The notes under the pieces are model-generated. The model was given only the letters and a program-made list of their open reading frames with translations. It did no database searches and had not been told where the DNA came from. Of a stretch of DNA of 56,512 nucleotides, positions 1-7,352 are shown piece by piece (position 1 is the stretch's first letter; every line of letters begins with the position of its first letter). This stretch comes from JBBITI01 sp037440885. GTDB taxonomy: Bacteria; Chloroflexota; Dehalococcoidia; Dehalococcoidales; UBA2162. The translations under genes and the position numbers were made by a program. The DNA is taken from assembly GCA_037440885.1 (NCBI GenBank), contig JBBITI010000018.1, forward strand, positions 1 to 56,512, written 5' to 3'.

Positions 1-2
1 GT

Positions 3-566
3 GATTTACATGATGAAGAGAGCGGTAATTTGAGATGGACGGATGACGAAATCGACCGGCATATCAGCCATGCGGTAAGCGATTTTTCGGAGGCTATTCC
101 AGACGAGGCGACAGCGGTGAAAGAGACGGTGGCGGGATCACGAACGATAGACATCACCGACATGGCGGACCGGATATGCGTAGAGGCGGTGGAGTGGCCG
201 GCGGGGCAGTTCCCACGGCGTTACCAGCCGTTTGAAACCTGGCAAGACAGCCTGATATTGACGGGCGAGGAAGTGCCGGACGGGGCGGAAGCGCATATTT
301 ATTACGGGAAGAGACACAGGCTGGACGCAACAGGAACGAGCATCGCAGAACGTTACTGGGACCTGGTGGCGGCGGGGGCGGCGGGTTATGCCGCGGTGCA
401 GTGGGCGCTGTATGCCATCAACCGGATCAACAGCGGGGGGCCGGCGACGCCGGACAGGATGCTGCGGTGGGGAAGAGCGAGGCTGGAGGTATTCTATGCC
501 CGGTTGAAAATTTACGGTCGGAGAAACCGGGTGCGGGCGGCGCGGCTATACCGGGCGGCAGCGTAA
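3..566 (+). CDS. Phage-like structural/connector protein, 5' partial
   Basis: The frame is open from the left edge of the window. The first start-like codon is a TTG at 30, but the residues before it (DLHDEESGN) read smoothly into the following WTDDEIDRHI segment, so the true start is probably upstream. The visible protein is about 187 residues, with no signal peptide or membrane segment and an Arg-rich tail. Its opening resembles small phage proteins that lie between capsid and tail genes. That is a resemblance only; no catalytic motif is seen. The gene lies 29 bp before a small membrane protein and shares strand and GC-rich composition with the next four genes, so it is read as part of one phage or tail-like module. 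Confidence 0.6.
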   Translation, partial: DLHDEESGNLRWTDDEIDRHISHAVSDFSEAIPDEATAVKETVAGSRTIDITDMADRICVEAVEWPAGQFPRRYQPFETWQDSLILTGEEVPDGAEAHIYYGKRHRLDATGTSIAERYWDLVAAGAAGYAAVQWALYAINRINSGGPATPDRMLRWGRARLEVFYARLKIYGRRNRVRAARLYRAAA

Positions 567-595
567 TAAAGAAGAGAAGATAGCGGAGGGAAGGG

Positions 596-871
596 ATGGA
601 TTTCTACAGGATGCTGTGGTCGCGGATCGGGGGACGGCCCTGGACGTATATTGCGAGGGACATCTACCACAGGGTGGAATACCTGGTACTGGTCAGCCTG
701 GTGATAACGGGGTATGCCATCGGGGAGACGGGACTTGTGAGCTGGAAGCTGTTCCTGGTAATCATGACGGCATATACGATCGGCTACGTGCACGGTCATT
801 TTTTCTGGGGCAAAGAGTATGTTCCGAACCAGAAAGCGAACGGGGTGAAAAATGAGAGACCTGAGTTCTAG
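596..871 (+). CDS. Small membrane protein, holin-like
   Basis: This 91-residue protein has two hydrophobic helices, at about residues 28-50 and 52-68, separated by a short turn around GETG, and a polar charged C-terminus. A purine-rich GGAGGGAAGG sits immediately before the ATG, a strong ribosome-binding site. Size, topology and place between structural genes fit a phage holin or a small inner-membrane accessory protein, but nothing diagnostic is visible. Its last 20 bases overlap the next gene, which suggests translational coupling. Confidence 0.6.
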   Translation: MDFYRMLWSRIGGRPWTYIARDIYHRVEYLVLVSLVITGYAIGETGLVSWKLFLVIMTAYTIGYVHGHFFWGKEYVPNQKANGVKNERPEF

Positions 872-1604
872 CCTGCGGGCGGCGCAACAGGCGAGCGTCC
901 GGTCTCCGTATGTGCGGGTGACGGCGAGCAACCGGAGTCACGGAGTGGTGCGGTGGCGGTGGGAAAGAATATATACCGGCAGTGAAGCGGACTACCGGCA
1001 CGGCATGGCAATCGCAGGAAACGGGGCGATGATCCGGGCGCGGATCAGTCCGCCGGCCGACGGGCATAAATTATACCGGCAGACGGTAACGTCTCCCGGA
1101 CCGGAGGCCGATTTCAGCAGTTGGACGCATACCGGCGAGAATAATTGTACGGCGGTGGCGGTGGCCGCGGTGGGGAACGAGGTATCGATATTCTGGATAA
1201 ACACCGCCCGGGAAGTGCGGCGGATACGGAGTACAAACCACGGGTTGAACTGGGGCAATGCGGAGTTGATCGACTATACGCCAACGGCGGCGGGGCAGGG
1301 GCTGGGGGCGGCGTACAAGGCCAACGGGGACCTGGCGGCAGGTTACACCGACCAAACTAATTTGTATATCAAAAAGTGCATCGCGGGCAACTGGCAGGCA
1401 GCGGTGGCCTGTGACAAGACCACAGGCGACCTGAACGGAATCGGCATGGTTTACGACGGAGACTGGGTACTACTGGTGGCAGGGAGCGATGCCGAAGGAA
1501 GAGCAAGGGTGTGGTCGCTGGCATACGGCGACGGAGGCGATGTACCAGCCGGCCAGTGGTCAGGGCCGGAAGCAGTGGCGGCGGCGGAGGCGGGGGCGGG
1601 TTAA
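852..1604 (+). CDS. Phage structural protein, N-terminal half (ends at in-frame ochre stop)
   Basis: This 250-residue reading frame has beta-propeller character, with one Asp-box-like segment near residue 126 (STNHGLNWG; consensus S-x-D-x-G-x-T-W), as in BNR/sialidase-fold repeats of tail fibres and receptor-binding proteins. It stops at TAA 1602-1604 inside a Gly/Ala-rich stretch. The same frame stays open from 1605 to 2840 with sensible protein sequence, so this is probably the first half of a single protein of about 660 residues. The break could be a nonsense mutation, a sequencing error or recoding. It starts 20 bp inside the upstream membrane-protein gene. Confidence 0.6.
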   Translation: MRDLSSSLRAAQQASVRSPYVRVTASNRSHGVVRWRWERIYTGSEADYRHGMAIAGNGAMIRARISPPADGHKLYRQTVTSPGPEADFSSWTHTGENNCTAVAVAAVGNEVSIFWINTAREVRRIRSTNHGLNWGNAELIDYTPTAAGQGLGAAYKANGDLAAGYTDQTNLYIKKCIAGNWQAAVACDKTTGDLNGIGMVYDGDWVLLVAGSDAEGRARVWSLAYGDGGDVPAGQWSGPEAVAAAEAGAG

Positions 1605-1655
1605 CAGTTCCGGTATCCCTGCCTGGACCGGAAAGAGACGTTAGAAGGCTATTTT

Positions 1656-2840
1656 TTGGAAGAATTCAGCGGTAACCAGCCATATCAGCGGATCTACCGG
1701 TCGCACCTGATCCCGGGGACGAGTTGCAAGGACGGGCTGTGGAAAGAACCAGCACCAAGCGACTTAAGCGCGCCGTGCGGGGTGGCGACCGGTCACGCTC
1801 CCCGGAACGAATACCACTGGCTAACGACACCGAGCGGGGTGTGGCGAGCGGCAGCCGCTCTGCAGAGTCGAGAATTGACGGCAGATGTGCTCCGGGTAAG
1901 CATAAAGAGCGAGGAGCGCAGCGGGAAAGCGGTGGTGGAAGTGGACGATGACGGGGCGCAGTATACGCCGTTAGCGGACCCGTTGCGAACCGGCGGCCAG
2001 CTCGATATCTGCCCGGGTTACACGGGTACTGACGGACCGGAAAGCAGCGCCGGGCTGCATTATATACTGGAGGGATACGAGCACCGGCAGGGGGAGGGCA
2101 GGAGGGTACTGGTGCTGTACGGCGGGGATGGGTGGGACAGCCTGAGAGGATGGACCGCCCGGGAGCAGTACCGCTGGAACGGGAAGGAACCGGAACGCAA
2201 TGTGCTGAACATATTAAGGTACATCCTTGCCAGAGCCGGTTTGCGGCTGGTGGTGAAATCGGCGTCGGAAACAATAACAGGCTACTTTCCTGATTTTACG
2301 GTGCATCCGGGAGACAGCGGCGACAAGGTAATCGACCGGCTGCTCAGTTTTGTCCCGGATGCGCTATTCATCGAGGGCGGTGATGTTTACCTGGTAAATC
2401 CGCGGGCGACGGACGTGCCGGAATACGAATACGGCGGCAAGCACGCGGTCGAATCGGCGAGGTACATCCACCAAGCGACGGTGCTGAACTGGGCGCGGGT
2501 CGAGGGACGCGAGACAACGAGCGGGGAAGCGGTGACGGCCGACTTTTTCAACTGGGAGAGCATAGAGAGGGAGGGGGAAGCCCGGATCACGGTGCGCGAC
2601 ATCAATCTGGGTACCGACCAGCTAGCGATGCGGGGGGCGGCGGTGCTACGCAAAGCGGACATCAAATCAAGATCAGGAGAAATCACAGTTCCGGTGAATT
2701 GCGGTCAACAGTTATATGACGTCATCAGTATCAAAGACGGCAGCGACGGGAACAGGACGGCGCGGGTGACCGGCCTGGAATTGACATACGAGGCGGAACA
2801 AAGCCGGTACCGGCACCGGATCTTGCTCTCGGGCGTTTAA
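1656..2840 (+). CDS. Phage baseplate/tail-hub-like protein, C-terminal half of the interrupted gene
   Basis: The frame is the same as 852-1604. A weak TTG at 1656 is the first start-like codon after the ochre stop and no ribosome-binding site precedes it, so independent initiation is doubtful. The 394 residues contain a segment (about 175-260) with the pattern of tail-hub or baseplate proteins: VLNILRYILARAGL, then a PDFTVHPGDSGDKVIDRLL stretch and FIEGGDVYLV, as in proteins that rebuild a local coordinate system in contractile or siphophage tails. No enzyme motif is seen. A short 71-residue gene follows 27 bp downstream. Confidence 0.55.
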   Translation: MEEFSGNQPYQRIYRSHLIPGTSCKDGLWKEPAPSDLSAPCGVATGHAPRNEYHWLTTPSGVWRAAAALQSRELTADVLRVSIKSEERSGKAVVEVDDDGAQYTPLADPLRTGGQLDICPGYTGTDGPESSAGLHYILEGYEHRQGEGRRVLVLYGGDGWDSLRGWTAREQYRWNGKEPERNVLNILRYILARAGLRLVVKSASETITGYFPDFTVHPGDSGDKVIDRLLSFVPDALFIEGGDVYLVNPRATDVPEYEYGGKHAVESARYIHQATVLNWARVEGRETTSGEAVTADFFNWESIEREGEARITVRDINLGTDQLAMRGAAVLRKADIKSRSGEITVPVNCGQQLYDVISIKDGSDGNRTARVTGLELTYEAEQSRYRHRILLSGV

Positions 2841-2867
2841 CGAAAAAAGGCAGGGCGGGAAGGAGAT

Positions 2868-3083
2868 ATGAGTATAAGGATGGGGACACTCAAGGAGTTT
2901 AATGCGGGAAGTTACACGGCGACGGTACAGATGACAGCGAGTTACAAAGTGTACCTGGAGGGCGTAAATGTAGCCCGGAACATAGCGGCGGCGGAGATGT
3001 TAAGCGGGCGGAGGGTGGCGGTTGCTTTTTTCGACGACCATAATGTAAAAGAAGCGGTGGTGGTGGCGGTTTTCGCCGGATGA
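2868..3083 (+). CDS. Small phage-module protein of unknown function
   Basis: This is a 71-residue, beta-rich protein with no recognisable family. A GGAGATATG context gives a good ribosome-binding site 5-9 bases before the ATG. The sequence alternates hydrophobic strands (TATVQM, YKVYLEGV, RRVAVAFF, EAVVVAVFAG), like a small barrel or an OB-like tail accessory protein. It is the last + strand gene of the phage-like block and converges on the repressor gene with only 26 bp between the two stops. Confidence 0.55.
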   Translation: MSIRMGTLKEFNAGSYTATVQMTASYKVYLEGVNVARNIAAAEMLSGRRVAVAFFDDHNVKEAVVVAVFAG

Positions 3084-3109
3084 CGAGGCGAGGCGGTGGT
3101 GACCCGGTC

Positions 3110-3508
3110 TTATTCTTTTTTGACGGTCTCTTTGGCGATGCTTTTCAGGATGGTGAGGATGCCGATAACCGCCCGCTGTACTTCGACCGGTTCCTGGGCG
3201 AGCATACGGGCGACGAAGGGATCGAGACGGCCGTTGGCGAAGGTGGGGAGGCGTTCTTCACTGGCGACAAGTTTGGACTGAGGCGAGAGGTAGCCGGCCA
3301 GAGTAAATATTTCGTCTTCTTCAAAAGCCAGCGGTTTGGCGATGCGCTGGAGGACGTGGGCGGAGGGAAAGCGTTCGCCTCTTTCGATACGGCCAAGATG
3401 AGAAGCGGACACCCGGGCTTTAGAGGCCAATTCCTGGAGCGTAAGCGACAGCGAGATGCGCTGCTGTTTGATGATTTGCCCCAAGTGAGTTTGCGGTTCT
3501 CTTTCCAT
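3110..3508 (-). CDS. XRE-family transcriptional regulator (cI-like repressor)
   Basis: The protein is 132 residues from the ATG at 3508. An N-terminal helix-turn-helix of the XRE/Cro type spans about residues 9-65, with LTLQELASKARVSASHLGRIE as the core, followed by a short helical C-terminal region. A consensus promoter (TTGACA, 18 bp, TATAAT) lies directly upstream. Its expected transcription start falls at about 3509, so earlier in-frame starts at 3517 and 3538 lie inside the promoter and were rejected. The mRNA would be leaderless, as for lambda cI from PRM. A perfect palindrome in the promoter spacer is a candidate autorepression operator. It converges with the phage-like genes and is the likely repressor of that element. 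Confidence 0.8.
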   Translation of the reverse strand: MEREPQTHLGQIIKQQRISLSLTLQELASKARVSASHLGRIERGERFPSAHVLQRIAKPLAFEEDEIFTLAGYLSPQSKLVASEERLPTFANGRLDPFVARMLAQEPVEVQRAVIGILTILKSIAKETVKKE

Positions 3509-3515
3509 CGAGGCC

Positions 3516-3545
3516 ATTATAAATTGGTCATTTGGCAAATGTCAA
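3516..3545 (-). promoter_or_regulatory. Promoter with embedded palindrome for the XRE regulator
   Basis: On the minus strand TTGACA (3540-3545 on +) is separated by 18 bp from TATAAT (3516-3521). The perfect 13-bp palindrome CATTTGGCAAATG at 3529-3541 overlaps the -35 edge and the spacer. Operator function is inferred. Confidence 0.75.
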
Positions 3546-3651
3546 GAGAAATTGCGCACCAGAAGGTTTCAAGGCGGGGGCAATCGAGGCCAAATGAAGA
3601 TGAAACAGCACCGGAAACCGGAAAAATGCGCACCGCCTACAGTCACCAGGC

Positions 3652-4077
3652 TCAGACAATGCCCCAGTCGCGGTAACCTTTCTTAATAATCTCGAGATAT
3701 TCCGGGGAGGGTTTGTTTTCCGCTTCTTGCCCGGTTTTGATATAGGTGATTGCTTTGACAGCGATACCGTCTTCAGTGAAAACAGTGACATTGATCCGGT
3801 TAAAGTCCCGGGGGTAACCCCGCAGGTTGTCCAGGCGGCGCAAGTCTTTCTCGGTAATTTCGTAGATACCGCCGGCGACTTTATTACCCTGGGCACCGCG
3901 GATGGTGGCGAAGCCACTCCGGGTCAGGCGGGACCAACCGACGAAGGCGAGACGGTAGTTAGGCAGGACAGCGGTAACCCGGGGGCGGCTTTCGGGAGCA
4001 CGCGCTTTCATCTGCTGTTTATCCAGGTCATCGGCGTAGGCAAAATACATTATTGGTGCCAATTTATCAGTCATCAT
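3652..4077 (-). CDS. GGCT/AIG2-fold protein with degenerate active site
   Basis: From the ATG at 4077 the protein is 141 residues; a TTG at 4110 would add eleven. The fold signature of gamma-glutamylcyclotransferase-like proteins is recognisable: an N-terminal MYFAYADDLD strand-loop matching the YGSNL substrate loop, a central GGIYEITEKDLRRLDN segment, and a C-terminal PSPEYLEIIKKGYRDWG helix. The substrate loop reads YADDL instead of YGSNL, and the catalytic Glu of the LDxxEG motif is Arg (LDNLRG). Cyclotransferase chemistry is therefore doubtful. It may be inactive, binding-only or repurposed. A minus-strand TATAAT at 4144-4149 is the likely -10. Confidence 0.7.
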   Translation of the reverse strand: MMTDKLAPIMYFAYADDLDKQQMKARAPESRPRVTAVLPNYRLAFVGWSRLTRSGFATIRGAQGNKVAGGIYEITEKDLRRLDNLRGYPRDFNRINVTVFTEDGIAVKAITYIKTGQEAENKPSPEYLEIIKKGYRDWGIV

Positions 4078-4143
4078 ACGGGCAACGGGTTGTTTATTTG
4101 CGGTGATCAATATGGCATGGTTTTAGTTATCACCAACAGACCC

Positions 4144-4171
4144 ATTATACCGTAGATAAAACAGACTGCAA
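4144..4171 (-). promoter_or_regulatory. Probable promoter of the GGCT-fold gene
   Basis: The minus strand shows TTGCAG, a 16-bp spacer and TATAAT (ATTATA at 4144-4149 on +). The -10 is perfect and the -35 is partial. Confidence 0.5.
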
Positions 4172-4208
4172 GCCTGAGACAGCAAAATGACGGGCTGGTA
4201 TTAACGAC

Positions 4209-4224
4209 GCAACTGATCAGTTGC
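4209..4224. repeat. Perfect 16-bp palindrome upstream of the methyltransferase
   Basis: GCAACTGATCAGTTGC reads identically on both strands. It lies about 20 bp upstream of the putative -35 of the methyltransferase promoter, so it could be a regulatory operator. No controller (C) gene was seen, and no U-run follows to make it a terminator. Confidence 0.6.
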
Positions 4225-4243
4225 CAGGTTAGTCAGGAGAGAA

Positions 4244-4272
4244 TGTGAACTTTTTCTATTTGATGGTATAAT
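4244..4272 (+). promoter_or_regulatory. Probable promoter of the restriction-modification pair
   Basis: TATAAT at 4267-4272 is preceded after 17 bp by a weak -35 (TGTGAA). A small inverted repeat TTCGT/ACGAA (4274-4278 and 4288-4292) covers the expected transcription start. Confidence 0.5.
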
Positions 4273-4311
4273 TTTCGTGATATTTTTACGAATATTCAGT
4301 AGGATATAGCT

Positions 4312-5175
4312 GTGTTTGAAGTTGATCGTATTATTCAAGATGATTGTCTCCACGCCCTCAAAGAACTTCCTAATGATTGTGTAGATTTCATCTTCACGTC
4401 TCCGCCTTACGCTGATAATCGTAAGGGTACTTATAAGGGAATCTCGACAGAATGCTATGTCGAATGGTTCCTCCCTATAGCCGATGAGTTGAAACGTGTC
4501 TTAAAGCCGGATGGCTCGTTTGTTTTGAATATTAAAGAACGGACCGCTAATGGTGAGCGTCAGACTTATGTGTTGGAACTCATTTTAGCTATGAAACAAC
4601 TTCAGAGTTGGCTCTGGACAGAAGAATATATGTGGCACAAGAAGAACTGCTATCCAGGGAAATGGCCTAATCGTTTTCGTGATGCGTGGGAACGTTGCCT
4701 TCATTTCACGAAACAGAAACGATTCAGAATGTACCAAGATGCAGTAAAAATTCCGATGGGAAAATGGGCTGAAAAGCGTCTTACACGGTTGAGTGATACT
4801 GATCGAACCAGAGACGAGTCTCACGTTGGTAGTGGCTTTGGCAAGAAAGTCTCTAACTGGGTAGGCAAGCAGAATGTCTATCCTACAAATGTACTTCATC
4901 TTGCTACTGAATGCTCTAACCGAGGTCATAGTGCATCGTTCCCAGTAGCACTGCCTTCTTGGTTCATCAAGCTATTTACTAAAGAAGGGGACTTGGTACT
5001 CGACCCATTTATGGGATCTGGAACTACAGCGATAGCATGTGTTCGACAGAAAAGACATTATCTTGGGATTGAAGCCATGGAGCACTACTATAAGCTTGCT
5101 GTGGAATCGATAGACAAAGCGAAAGCCAAGTCAAACGGCAAAATACCCGGCCAAACTGAATTTACGCTAACATAA
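4312..5175 (+). CDS. Site-specific DNA methyltransferase (beta class)
   Basis: This 287-residue enzyme transfers a methyl group from S-adenosylmethionine to an exocyclic amine in DNA. Catalytic motif IV (FTSPPYAD, about residue 29) comes near the N-terminus. The SAM-binding motif I (DPFMGSGTTAIA, about residue 231) comes near the C-terminus, which is the beta-class order. A TSPPY motif is most often seen in N4-cytosine enzymes, but N6-adenine activity cannot be excluded. Translation starts at GTG. The gene is followed 32 bp later by a restriction endonuclease, so the pair forms a type II restriction-modification system. Codon use is visibly more AT-rich than in flanking genes, which suggests horizontal acquisition. 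Confidence 0.9.
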   Translation: MFEVDRIIQDDCLHALKELPNDCVDFIFTSPPYADNRKGTYKGISTECYVEWFLPIADELKRVLKPDGSFVLNIKERTANGERQTYVLELILAMKQLQSWLWTEEYMWHKKNCYPGKWPNRFRDAWERCLHFTKQKRFRMYQDAVKIPMGKWAEKRLTRLSDTDRTRDESHVGSGFGKKVSNWVGKQNVYPTNVLHLATECSNRGHSASFPVALPSWFIKLFTKEGDLVLDPFMGSGTTAIACVRQKRHYLGIEAMEHYYKLAVESIDKAKAKSNGKIPGQTEFTLT

Positions 5176-5207
5176 TATGCATAGAAACAAGTAATCGAGA
5201 CTTACAA

Positions 5208-5939
5208 ATGAAAGCTGTTACTGAACAAAGTGTAAAGACTTATGTCCGAGAGAATATAGGATCGTTCCATTCAAGTAGGCTACAAAGTCTTAGAGAACTC
5301 AAATTAAGTCAGATCCTCCGGAAGAAGAATCCATATTTATTCAAAGCCAAAAACATTTTACTAGCCCAAGATCTCGTCAAGACATTACTCGATGCTCATT
5401 TATCTTCACAAGAAGAGACTTTGTTTGGCAAGTTCCTCGAAAGTCTTGCTGTTTTTATCAACCGTCAGGTATACGGAGGTTGGAAGTCGTCTGCTGACGG
5501 AATGGACCTGGAATTCGATAGAGATGGTATCCGTTATATTTTAACAATAAAGTCCGGGCCTAACTGGGGAAACAGCAGACAGATTAGTAAAATGAAACAA
5601 GATTTTACCAAAGCTAAACGAACAATTCGAACAGGCAACCCCAAATCGAATGTCGTCGCAGTGAACGGATGCTGCTATGGACGCGACGATCGTCCAGACG
5701 AAGGTGACTATTACAAATACTGTGGTCAACGTTTTTGGGAGTTTATCTCAGGTAATAAAAACCTCTATCTAAATATCATAAAACCTTTGGGATACACTGC
5801 AAGGCGAAGGAACACCGAATTCCAGAAGGAATACGCTCAGATCATCAACAAATTTACTGCCGAATTCACTACAGACTTCGTAGTTAATGGAATTATCGAC
5901 TGGGAGACATTGGTCAAATTCAACTCATCTTATACATAA
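5208..5939 (+). CDS. Type II restriction endonuclease (PmeII-like)
   Basis: This 243-residue protein is the partner of the upstream methyltransferase. The N-terminal half is helical (NPYLFKAKNILLAQDLVK, then LDAHLSSQEETLFGKFLESLA), which I associate with the PmeII group of type II endonucleases. The presumed PD-(D/E)xK-type core follows: an acidic DGMDLEF strand (about residue 98), then LTIKSGPNWGN (about residue 113), where Lys would be catalytic and the usual Glu is Thr/Ile. Recognition sequence is unknown. It is AT-rich like the methyltransferase and lies immediately upstream of the ribosomal operon promoter. Confidence 0.75.
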   Translation: MKAVTEQSVKTYVRENIGSFHSSRLQSLRELKLSQILRKKNPYLFKAKNILLAQDLVKTLLDAHLSSQEETLFGKFLESLAVFINRQVYGGWKSSADGMDLEFDRDGIRYILTIKSGPNWGNSRQISKMKQDFTKAKRTIRTGNPKSNVVAVNGCCYGRDDRPDEGDYYKYCGQRFWEFISGNKNLYLNIIKPLGYTARRRNTEFQKEYAQIINKFTAEFTTDFVVNGIIDWETLVKFNSSYT

Positions 5940-6224
5940 TTACATCGGTAATTTCAATCAGGCTAAAAAGCCTTTGACCGACAAGGCAGAAACCGCGCAT
6001 CCGCAGCTCATTACTTATAAATAATATTCCTTGATGAATTCATTCAATTTATTTCTACAAAGCTAATGATATACTATTTCGTGACTTTTGAGAGGTACAG
6101 TCAAGATACTTAAGATTGACTTAACATAGAGTAGACGGGAAGCGGAAGATGTTGTAAGATAATAGACTGAAACAGCTACAGGAAGCAGAAAAATAAATAT
6201 CCGGTTGGCGGATCGTTCAGATAG
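5940..6224. other. Gene-free AT-rich spacer before the ribosomal operon
   Basis: I see no coding frame, RNA gene or transposon end here. Several AT-rich hexamers could act as weak promoters, but none matches consensus at both boxes. The strong promoter begins at 6225. Confidence 0.6.
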
Positions 6225-6253
6225 TTGACAGCGTACGTGTGCTGTGGTAGTAT
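6225..6253 (+). promoter_or_regulatory. Strong sigma70-type promoter of the rpsL ribosomal operon
   Basis: TTGACA (6225-6230), a 17-bp spacer and TAGTAT (6248-6253). The -35 is perfect, the spacing optimal, and the -10 matches four of six positions. Transcription should start near 6260, leaving a leader of about 120 bases before rpsL. Confidence 0.85.
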
Positions 6254-6331
6254 TCAGTTTTGGCGCTAGTTATTCAGCTCACAGGTTAGTTACAGATCTC
6301 ACAATTTAATCAAGAGGTCTGTCGCCGTGTT

Positions 6332-6359
6332 AGATGGATGAGATCAAGCTCATCCATTT
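6332..6359 (+). promoter_or_regulatory. Leader hairpin upstream of rpsL
   Basis: ATGGATGAG (6334-6342), loop ATCAAG, CTCATCCAT (6349-6357) form a perfect 9-bp stem, extendable by a wobble and an A-T pair. It has no U-run, so it is not an intrinsic terminator. It sits 24-50 bases upstream of the rpsL start. A 20-codon frame begins at the ATG in the stem (6334) and ends at 6396, overlapping the rpsL start. Translational control by the hairpin or the short frame is inferred. Confidence 0.6.
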
Positions 6360-6382
6360 CGATTCTGAGAGAGGAGAAGCAC

Positions 6383-6811
6383 TTGCCGACAATTAATCAG
6401 CTCGTGCGGAAAGGCCGGGTAAAGCCCGGGAAAAAGAGCAAGACACCTGCTCTGCGTTACGTATACAACGCATTAAAAAACAGGACCAAACGCGGTGAAG
6501 GCTCACCTCAAAAGAGGGGGGTCTGCCTCCAGGTCAAGACCACGACACCGAAGAAACCGAATTCGGCGTTGAGAAAGATCGCCAAGGTGCGTCTGAGCAA
6601 CGGGATCGAGGTGACGGCCTACATTCCGGGGGAGGGCCACGAACTGCAAGAGCACTCAGTGGTACTGGTGCGGGGCGGGCGGGTACCGGACTTGCCGGGT
6701 GTGCGTTATCACATCATCCGGGGGACCCTGGATACGACCGGCGTGGCCAACCGGAAGCGAGGCCGCAGCCTGTACGGTGCCAAACGAGCCAAGTCCACAG
6801 CAGCAGCTTAA
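6383..6811 (+). CDS. rpsL: 30S ribosomal protein S12
   Basis: S12 lines the decoding centre of the 30S subunit. The 142-residue frame starts at TTG 6383 (PTINQLVRKG), the normal family N-terminus, 4 bases after GAGGAGAAG. An ATG at 6338 would add 15 atypical residues and lies inside the leader hairpin, so I rejected it. The conserved KKPNSALRKIAKVRLSNG decoding loop is intact, with Lys at the usual streptomycin-resistance positions. It is the first gene of the str-type block, with rpsG 9 bp downstream. Confidence 0.95.
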   Translation: MPTINQLVRKGRVKPGKKSKTPALRYVYNALKNRTKRGEGSPQKRGVCLQVKTTTPKKPNSALRKIAKVRLSNGIEVTAYIPGEGHELQEHSVVLVRGGRVPDLPGVRYHIIRGTLDTTGVANRKRGRSLYGAKRAKSTAAA

Positions 6812-6820
6812 GGAGACGAG

Positions 6821-7291
6821 ATGCCAAGGCGAAGCCGAAAAATCATAAGAGAAATAGTCCCTGACCCACGATATCAGAATATGGTGGTCTCGAAATTTGT
6901 CAACCGCATAATGAAGCGGGGCAAGAAGAGCACTGCCGAGAAAATCGTGTATACGGCGTTAAGCGCGATCGAACAGCAGGAGCAGAAGCCGGCTATTTCC
7001 GTCCTCGAGCAAGCAGTGCGCAATGCGACGCCGCAACTTGAAGTGAAAGCACGCCGGGTGGGCGGGGCGACTTACCAGGTACCGGTAGAAATTCCGCAAG
7101 CGCGCGCGTTAACGCTGGCGATGCGCTGGTTAATAGCGGCAGCTTCGGCGCGGTCAGGAAAATCGATGGCTGAAAAACTGGCAAGCGAACTGAGCGATGC
7201 AGCCAAGGGGCAGGGAGCTACGATAAAGAAGCGTGATGATACGCACAAGATGGCAGAAGCGAACCGGGCTTTCGCACATTACAGATGGTAA
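6821..7291 (+). CDS. rpsG: 30S ribosomal protein S7
   Basis: This 156-residue full-length S7 is a primary 16S rRNA binder that nucleates the 30S head. It opens with PRRSRKIIREIVPDP and holds the conserved KFVNRIMKRGKKSTAEKIVY and GGATYQVPVEI segments and the final AFAHYRW. AGGAGACGAG before the ATG is the ribosome-binding site. It lies between rpsL and fusA as in the classic str operon. Confidence 0.97.
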   Translation: MPRRSRKIIREIVPDPRYQNMVVSKFVNRIMKRGKKSTAEKIVYTALSAIEQQEQKPAISVLEQAVRNATPQLEVKARRVGGATYQVPVEIPQARALTLAMRWLIAAASARSGKSMAEKLASELSDAAKGQGATIKKRDDTHKMAEANRAFAHYRW

Positions 7292-7352
7292 GGATTAATA
7301 AAAGTTAAACATGGTAAGACCCGCAGTAAGGACCGAATCTAGAGAAAAACCG

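Noticed and set aside
3080..3676. 198-codon + strand frame
   Set aside because: It is antisense to the XRE regulator and has shadow-like composition without domains.
6338..6382. Upstream ATG for rpsL
   Set aside because: It adds Ser-rich residues foreign to S12 and sits in the leader hairpin, while the TTG at 6383 has a GAGGAG site.
7311..7352. Upstream ATG for fusA
   Set aside because: It would add 14 residues not found in EF-G; no better ribosome-binding site.
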